Shown piece by piece: positions 58,199 through 64,000 of a stretch of 64,000 bases of DNA. The notes beneath the pieces are model-generated. The model was not told the origin of the DNA. It saw only the letters and a program-made list of their open reading frames with translations, and searched no databases. The translations under genes were made by a program, and so were the position numbers. Where the stretch lies: positions 9,275,338-9,339,337 of the forward strand of contig CM077820.1 of the NCBI GenBank assembly GCA_039720395.1. Direction: 5' to 3'. Each line of letters begins with the position of its first letter. The first letter of the stretch is position 1. The DNA is from Liquidambar formosana (Eukaryota > Streptophyta > Magnoliopsida > Saxifragales > Altingiaceae).

Positions 58199-60429
58199 TC
58201 AGTGCACATTTGAATTTTTTTTTTTTTTTTTGATAAACAAGTAGGATATATTAAGTAGCAAAAAATGGACCATCTCCAATCTCTTCTTCCTCCACAAACA
58301 CAGAATGAGGAAGAGCAGAGATTGGGATAGGACCAAATCTGTTACAACTAGCTGCCCATCGGGCCAACTCATGAGCGGCCTGATTGGCCCTACGAGGGAC
58401 AGAGTGAACAACCCAAAAAGTAAAATTACAAAGCAAAGCTCTAGCATCAGCAATAGAGGTGCCAATGGCCCATGGAGAGGTCAACTCCCCATTAGAAAGG
58501 GGGGCCAAAACAACAGCAGCATCTCCTTTAAGAATAATGTACTTTTGCTCAATAGACCAAGCACTAGACAACGCAAGGCAGGTAGCTTTAGCCTCGGCAA
58601 CCATAGGTTCTAAAGGGCCATCTTTGGCAGTCCACGCAAAGGTGATCATCCCTGTATGGTCTCTCACAATGGCACTAAGGGTAAAAAAAGTGTTTCTAAT
58701 AGCCACATCAAAATTTAGTTTGACCCATCCTTGAGGAGGGGGCTGCCAAGTTGACAAGGGATGATGATCGGGGGGGCGAGATGCCCCATTCTTAGCCTTG
58801 AGATGCTCTAGTGATAATCTCTCAATAGTAAGAAGGAGGTCCTTGGAATCAGTGTCAACCTTATCAAAGACCAATTTATTGCGAGAGAACCACACCATGT
58901 CCATCAAAATAGCTGCAAAATGGAGGAAGTGAAGAGCATCATCCTGGGCTAAACGCAAACTCGGATCATTAATGAGAATGAGATACAGCCAGTCCATAAG
59001 AGATAGGTGGATGAAGCCGTCCATGCGGAGGGACCATCTAGAACCCATCCATAACAATTTTGAAAATTGACATTCCATGAACAGGTGCTTGGCAAACTCA
59101 ACATTTGCCCCATAGAAAGGACAAGAAGTGTCAACAATAGGGATTCTTCTACAAATGACTCCTCTAACCGGCAAGATATCCCAGCACAATTTCCAAAAAA
59201 GAACTTTATACCTCTCATGTAGAGGAGAAATCCAGATAGCTTTCCACACATTCTTAGGAAGAGGACCATCATAGGAGAAACGAGCTTCTTGGTCTTTGAG
59301 ATAGGCAGACTTGACAGAAAACTTTCCATTAGAATTATGAATCTACGCCCACCTATCCAAGTATTGGTTAGGAGAAATTTGGATTTGAAGGATACCATTC
59401 ACTTGAACTGGATCAAAAAACCTACGGAGTTTAATCGAATCCCAAACCCAGGTAGGCTTGATAATAAAATCAGAAACCAAATTAGCACCCAAACCACGAT
59501 CACCACCAAGGAAAGGACGGAATCCTGAGATAAAAGGTACCCACGGGTCCGTCCAAATATTAATGTTAGTTCCATCACCCACCAACATACACATACCTTT
59601 AGAGAGCACCTCTTTGCTTTTGAGGATACCTTGCCAGATCCAAGAGTCAGTAGAAGAACTCTTCACCTCAAAAAAGTGCTTAAGCTTGCAGTATTTGACT
59701 TTAAGCATGTGCACCCATAAACAATCCTTGTCAGTACAAAACTGCCAGCCCAATTTAGCAAGTAAAGCTAAATTGAGGTCCTCCATTCTTCTAAAACCAA
59801 GGCCACCAACACTTTTGGGACAGCAAAGGGAATCCCAAGCTTTGAGATATAAGCCCTTAACATCTTTAGTGAAACCCCACCAGAAATCCCTAATCCTTGC
59901 ATCCAAAGAACGACAAATAGATTTAGACAAGAAGAAAGATGACATAGTATAAGTGGGTAGGGCAAAAACAACAGCCCGGATAAGAGTAGCCTTGCCAGCT
60001 TGGGAAAGAGACTTGGCTTTCTAGCCACAAATCCGATTCTGGACTTTCTCTACAACATCACAAAAAGAAGACGACTTAGCTGATTTTAAAAACAGTGGAA
60101 GACCCAAGTATTTGGAATCCAGCGGGGCTTTGCGAAGGTTGAGAGTAGAACAAATTGTAGCAGCAGCTTGACCTCTAAAATTCTTACTGAAGTGAACTTT
60201 GGATTTATCAAAATTGATCGTTTGCCCAGACCACATTTCATAGGTATTAAGACACTGGGAAATGGCCTCAGCTTTAGCCACAGATGCCCTACTAAACACC
60301 ACAATGTCATCTGCGAATAAGACATAGGAGACCGCCGGGCTGCCTCTACAGATATGAATACCATGGAGCAGTCCATTCTCTTCAGCACGAAGAAAAAGTC
60401 TAGATAGCACCTCAGAGCACATTTGAATT
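58199..60429 (-). mobile_element. 5'-truncated LINE (non-LTR retrotransposon) with target-site duplications
   Basis: Flanking repeats at 58199-58216 and 60412-60429 match at 17 of 18 bases, with GCACATTTGAATT perfect. Poly-T (58215-58230) next to the left copy is the poly-A tail of the minus-strand insert. One frame spans most of it: RT palm with YVLFADDIVVFSRAS and GLPLFL (60422-60024), RT thumb/connection (MSSFFLSKSICRSLDARIRDFWWG, 59945 on), zf-RVT (WKLCWDILPVRGVICRR, CPFYGANVEFAKHLFMEC), and RNase H (KLNFDVAIRN, EAKATCLALSSAW, RRANQAAHELARWAA) ending near 58251. The frame is interrupted only by two TAG codons, 60021-60023 and 59343-59345, both where relatives have Trp, so it is a young but dead copy. 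The 5' part, including the endonuclease, is missing. It lies 400 bp past the HMGS stop. Confidence 0.93.
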
Positions 60430-60848
60430 GTTCACATATATTAGGCCTCATTAATTGGTTTCATACGGATGAAATATACATTGAAAATTCACTTCATACT
60501 CTTATTAGAACTTTTTACTCCCAAAGAAATGGACCAGTGGTTTGTTCCCGACTTACAAAGGCTTACAAAGGGAAGGACATTATTTCAGAGTAACTGTTGT
60601 TTTAGTGAGGGTTTATTCTAAGAAGGATTTAAGTGGCCACTCAAGGTTTGCCACAGAAGGAAAGGACTCATCCATCTACCAAAATAAGTGAATGAACCCA
60701 TCCTTATAAATCATTTGAAGGACGGCCCCATGAGGGACCATCCTGGTTAAATTATAGCAATTTGGGCCATTATAGATCCTAATGCACCAGCCCACCAATT
60801 CTTTTGATGGCTCCCAATGAGACCCGTGAGGGACCCTACTGAAAAATT
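60430..60848. other. Intergenic spacer between LINE and MITE copy C
   Basis: No gene seen. Before the LINE insertion this was continuous with the HMGS downstream flank. Confidence 0.4.
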
Positions 60849-61247
60849 GGGAACGGCTATTGCAACCCCCCATTCTTATAACTCCACCCCTTTTTTTTTT
60901 TGTTTTTAAGATTTCATGAAAAATATAAAAGGTTTTTGCAAAAACCAATCAGTTAGTCCATTAGAAAACATCATTTTGAACAACTTTACAGAAGAAAGTT
61001 TTTCCAAAATCTATCGTTTAGGTAGACTTTTTGGCAAAAAATGAAATAAAGGTTATAAATGGCTAAAAAGTATATTTAAACGATAGATTTAGGAAAAAAT
61101 TTATTTTACAAAGTTGTTCAAAATGATGTTTCCTAGTAGACATCACGGCTAGTTTTTATAAAAACCTTTTATATTTTGCATAAGAGCTTAAAAACCTAAA
61201 GAATGAAGGGTGGGGTGATAGGAATGGGGGTTGCAATAGCCATTCCC
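60849..61247. mobile_element. Mutator-like fold-back MITE (copy C)
   Basis: A 399-bp element with GGGAACGGCTATTGCAACCC at the left and the matching inverted end at the right (last bases GCCATTCCC). Flanks TGAAAAATT (60840-60848) and CGAAAAATT (61248-61256) agree at 8 of 9. Its centre is inverted relative to copies A and B. Confidence 0.85.
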
Positions 61248-61256
61248 CGAAAAATT

Positions 61257-63046
61257 GTGGCAATCGGGTCAATTGTAAAAAAGGCTAATCCATTATTAGC
61301 CCACTGATTTCTTAATGGGGTCAAAGGAGCTCCAGGGTGCCCAAGAAATATTCCAGCCCTAAAGGGGCTTCTGGGTGACCAAAGTGGATCCTCCCTTAAT
61401 GTATTAAACCTTTTATCTCAAAACCCTTTTGTGGGAAACTTCTGTTTTGAATGAAGCTCCTAATTTATGCATGCAGCCACATCAAAACCTAATCAGATTC
61501 TTAAAACGCTTGAAGTCATGTTTTTTATTCTAAAATATTATGCTTGATTATTTCTATCCAGAGTCTATATTAGCTCGATATTCTTTCTTTCTTTCTTTCT
61601 TTCTTCAATTTTTTTTTTTTTCTTTTTGGTGAAATCGTAATGTCAAAATTTCATATATAAGATCCAACATTTCAAAAATAAATAAATAAATAAATAGATT
61701 CTTGAATTTTTAATATTCCTAGAGAAGCAATATATATACTCCATACATTGTGGCCTTCCTATCTTTAATCTATCATAGGAGGACTTCCATAGATATGTGT
61801 ATGTTAGGATGAGGGAGATAATTTTAGTACACAATGTTTTACACTATTCTTAAGCCTCAGTATCTCCTAAGATCCAATGGGTCTCTAAATGGGTTGTCCA
61901 ATACACGACTCTTTAATTCAATGGAAATTATATGAATGGTGGCCACTCACATCTTACCATGTCACCCTAAAAAAATTGGTAATTATTTATCATGCATCTA
62001 TGGTTCCCATTCATGTTCCAATGGCAGAAAAGGAAAATGCTTTGTGTATATCTCCCAATTTTTTTAATTTAATGACATGGCCTTATAAATTTGATTCACC
62101 GACATTTTTTTCTTAAAGCAATTTAAAATTGTTAAACAAGGAAATCTTATTAAAATTCAATGACTGAAATCCTCATAGTATCAGTAAGATTTTTGCCACA
62201 CTAAATTCACACAATGAGACCCATGAGTTTGGATAGGGTTTATATTCTCTCTTTAAATGCATTAGAAATATGATTATGATTAGGTGGATCATAATTATTA
62301 TTAAGAAAATACTATTTGCACCATTTATCCATACCGATTAACTCTTGTGGAAGAAGAATTAGAGTTCCGATGATTTTTATTTTTTATTTCTTCAATGAGT
62401 TAGCATCACATCATCAACCACTAAAGTTGACGTGATAATTAATGATGTAGTGACAATTAATGAGGTATTGCTACATTAGTAGGCCACTTTGACAAGAAGC
62501 AATTAGATACCTACACCCCTACCAATTAGGAAGAATATAATTTTTCAGTAATAAATTATCCCAAAAACTCAACTAGGCAAATAAGAAATATAAGAAAAAA
62601 AAAAACCCAAAAAAAAAGGAGTGGTGTGTCCACCCACTGTCAACACTAACACCTCGGTTTTTTTTTATTATTTTAAATCGTCTAAATTATTTTTAAACTC
62701 TTAAAATTATTTTCAAATAATTATGAATGACAACATATTTTTTATGTTAAGTCGACCTATATTTCATATTACATTTTCTACTCAGTAAATTTTTTGTTAA
62801 TTTTTTAAATAATTCTTGAATTATGAATATACTTTTGTCAAATCAGAAATTTGTCACTTCATTAGACCCATCGACTTAGTTGGCAGTATATGATTGGTTC
62901 CCAAAAGGCTCAAACCTACAAAGGACACTCTAAAAAACAAAAAAAAAAATCCCTAATCACAACCCACATAAATTAGTTCTTACGAGCAATTAACCAAGTA
63001 TTGACCTAATTGCATTCGTTCATATTTACATAAAGGTAGCCCCCAC
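61257..63046. other. Intergenic upstream of the TCP gene
   Basis: No gene recognised. Contains (TTTC)n at about 61582-61604, a poly-T run after it, (AAAT)n at 61676-61694, and A/T-rich DNA to the TCP promoter. Confidence 0.4.
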
Positions 63047-63070
63047 CACGTGGCACCATCTCGTGGGGCC
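63047..63070 (+). promoter_or_regulatory. G-box/ABRE and class I TCP site in the TCP promoter
   Basis: CACGTGGC (63047-63054) is a G-box/ABRE core. GTGGGGCC (63063-63070) is a full match to the class I TCP consensus GTGGGNCC. Both lie 45-70 bp upstream of the TATA box and about 170 bp before the start codon. Consensus matches only. Confidence 0.5.
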
Positions 63071-63113
63071 ATGAGTTGTGTGACAGCCACCAACCGTTGA
63101 TCTCCTTTCCTCC

Positions 63114-63120
63114 ATATATA
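63114..63120 (+). promoter_or_regulatory. TATA box of the TCP gene
   Basis: CCATATATAGGG includes a good TATA motif about 115 bp upstream of the ATG. A CT repeat (63191-63206) lies in the predicted leader. Confidence 0.55.
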
Positions 63121-63231
63121 GGGTTTGAAAGGGTCCCCCTTTTTTGGTAGGACTCACTATTCACAAAACCAGATAAGGTAGATTATTGGGGTCTCTCTCT
63201 CTCTCTAGGGTTTGGTCCCATTTGGTTCAAC

Positions 63232-64000
63232 ATGGCATCAAACCAAAACCACGGTATTCATGAGGACGACGAAGTGGGTGATACCAACCACGAAGAAGAA
63301 ATCAACGACGACAATATTTCCTCCTCGGACCCATCAATGGCGGAGCAGCCGGAGGAAAAATCTCTCCCGGCGGCGGCTCCGCTATTGCCAGCTGCACAAC
63401 TGGCAGTGGTTGGCTCTTTCAAAGAAGAGCCAACGGAGGCCGAGCAGGATTTGGAAGCTGGAATCAAGCAGATAGCTGCAATACCACCACCGGAGACACC
63501 GCTGTCGGTGGTGCCGGCGAAGAGGGTATCGAAAGACCGGCACACGAAGGTCGAGGGCCGTGGACGGAGAATCCGAATGCCGGCGGCGTGCGCGGCGAGG
63601 ATATTTCAGTTGACTCGGGAGTTGGGTCATAAATCTGACGGTGAGACTGTTCGGTGGCTGCTCGAACGGGCGGAGCCGGCTATAATTGAAGCTACCGGGA
63701 CGGGTACTATCCCCGCCATTGCGGTCTCCGTCGGTGGAACGCTGAAGATTCCGACGACGTCGACGGCCGACGACGAAGAGGGGATACCGTCGAACAGAAA
63801 GAGGAAACGAGCGTGTAATAGCGAATTCGTAGAAATCAACAATGGAGCACCGGTGACGGTTTCTTCTGGGCTCGCACCCATTGTGCCGATGACCGTCGCT
63901 AGTCCCCAAGGGTTTGTGCCGGTACCAGTGTGGACCGTCGGCGCCGGGGCCGGATTCGGTTCTCCAAATGGTGCATTTGTTATGCTACCACATACTGGGG
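63232..64000 (+). CDS. Class I TCP transcription factor (TCP9/TCP19-like), 3' partial
   Basis: Open from the ATG at 63232 to the window edge (256 codons), so the C-terminus is missing. After an acidic N-terminus ([19 protein letters not shown]) the basic helix-loop-helix-like TCP domain covers about residues 100-157: [59 protein letters not shown]. The basic region has the short form of class I (PCF) proteins. [15 protein letters not shown] and NRKRKR, then VSSGLAPI, resemble Arabidopsis TCP9 and TCP19. Class I TCPs are nuclear and usually promote growth and cell-cycle genes through GTGGGNCC sites. Reverse-strand frames over this G/C-rich coding region are shadows. No intron is seen in the available part, as is common in the family. 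Confidence 0.94.
   Translation, partial: MASNQNHGIHEDDEVGDTNHEEEINDDNISSSDPSMAEQPEEKSLPAAAPLLPAAQLAVVGSFKEEPTEAEQDLEAGIKQIAAIPPPETPLSVVPAKRVSKDRHTKVEGRGRRIRMPAACAARIFQLTRELGHKSDGETVRWLLERAEPAIIEATGTGTIPAIAVSVGGTLKIPTTSTADDEEGIPSNRKRKRACNSEFVEINNGAPVTVSSGLAPIVPMTVASPQGFVPVPVWTVGAGAGFGSPNGAFVMLPHTG

Noticed and set aside
58305..59952. Plus-strand frames over the LINE
   Set aside because: Shadows of the minus-strand RT/RNase H frame.
63258..63909. Minus-strand frames up to 175 codons near the right edge
   Set aside because: Shadows of the G/C-rich TCP coding sequence.
1..64000. CRISPR arrays, operons, prophage or bacterial insertion sequences
   Set aside because: The window is plant nuclear DNA with introns; no regularly spaced repeats of CRISPR type and no bacterial features were seen.

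Overview
This is a nuclear segment of a flowering-plant genome, most likely a eudicot. The evidence is AT-rich intergenic DNA full of dinucleotide repeats, GT-AG introns, plant-specific families (PLS-class PPR proteins, FAR1/FRS, class I TCP, HOTHEAD-like GMC oxidoreductase, miR399) and several classes of plant transposon. I cannot name the species. Exon models were built by eye from splice signals and remembered protein families; no alignment or expression data were available.

Layout, left to right. 1-1.4 kb: decayed LINE RNase H remnant (-). 1.5-3.4 kb: intronless PLS/E-type PPR gene (-). 3.4-11.7 kb: repeat-rich intergenic DNA with a Mutator-like MITE, tandem duplications, a possible SINE and a small LINE tail. 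11.7-12.1 kb: short secreted or anchored LysM protein (+). 12-22.4 kb: gene-poor, with several MITEs (three Tourist-like with TAA/TTA duplications, one Stowaway-like, one Mutator-like). 22.4-26.3 kb: five-exon HOTHEAD-like gene (+). 27.2-27.5 kb: a MIR399 gene (+) with two PHR1-type P1BS sites and a TATA box. 28-30.6 kb: tandem repeats and a duplicated block carrying the first ~28 nt of U2 snRNA. 31.6-33.6 kb: intronless molybdenum-cofactor-sulfurase-like PLP protein (+). 36.2-37.9 kb: PPR protein resembling Arabidopsis At4g38010 (-). 40.2-44.4 kb: FAR1-related (FRS) gene (+) with a 12-nt first coding exon. 48.0-57.8 kb: complete 12-exon cytosolic HMG-CoA synthase gene (+) of the mevalonate pathway. 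58.2-60.4 kb: 5'-truncated LINE (-) with clear target-site duplications and two in-frame TAG codons. 63.2 kb to the edge: class I TCP transcription factor (+), cut off by the window.

The genes do not form an operon-like or clustered pathway; this looks like ordinary plant gene spacing. The most useful non-obvious results are the MIR399 locus with its phosphate-starvation promoter, a tryptophan at a conserved arginine position in HMG-CoA synthase, a family of 9-bp-TSD fold-back MITEs (three good copies plus a diverged one), the U2-derived duplicated block, and a class I TCP consensus site in the promoter of the TCP gene itself. I found no convincing wholly new system.
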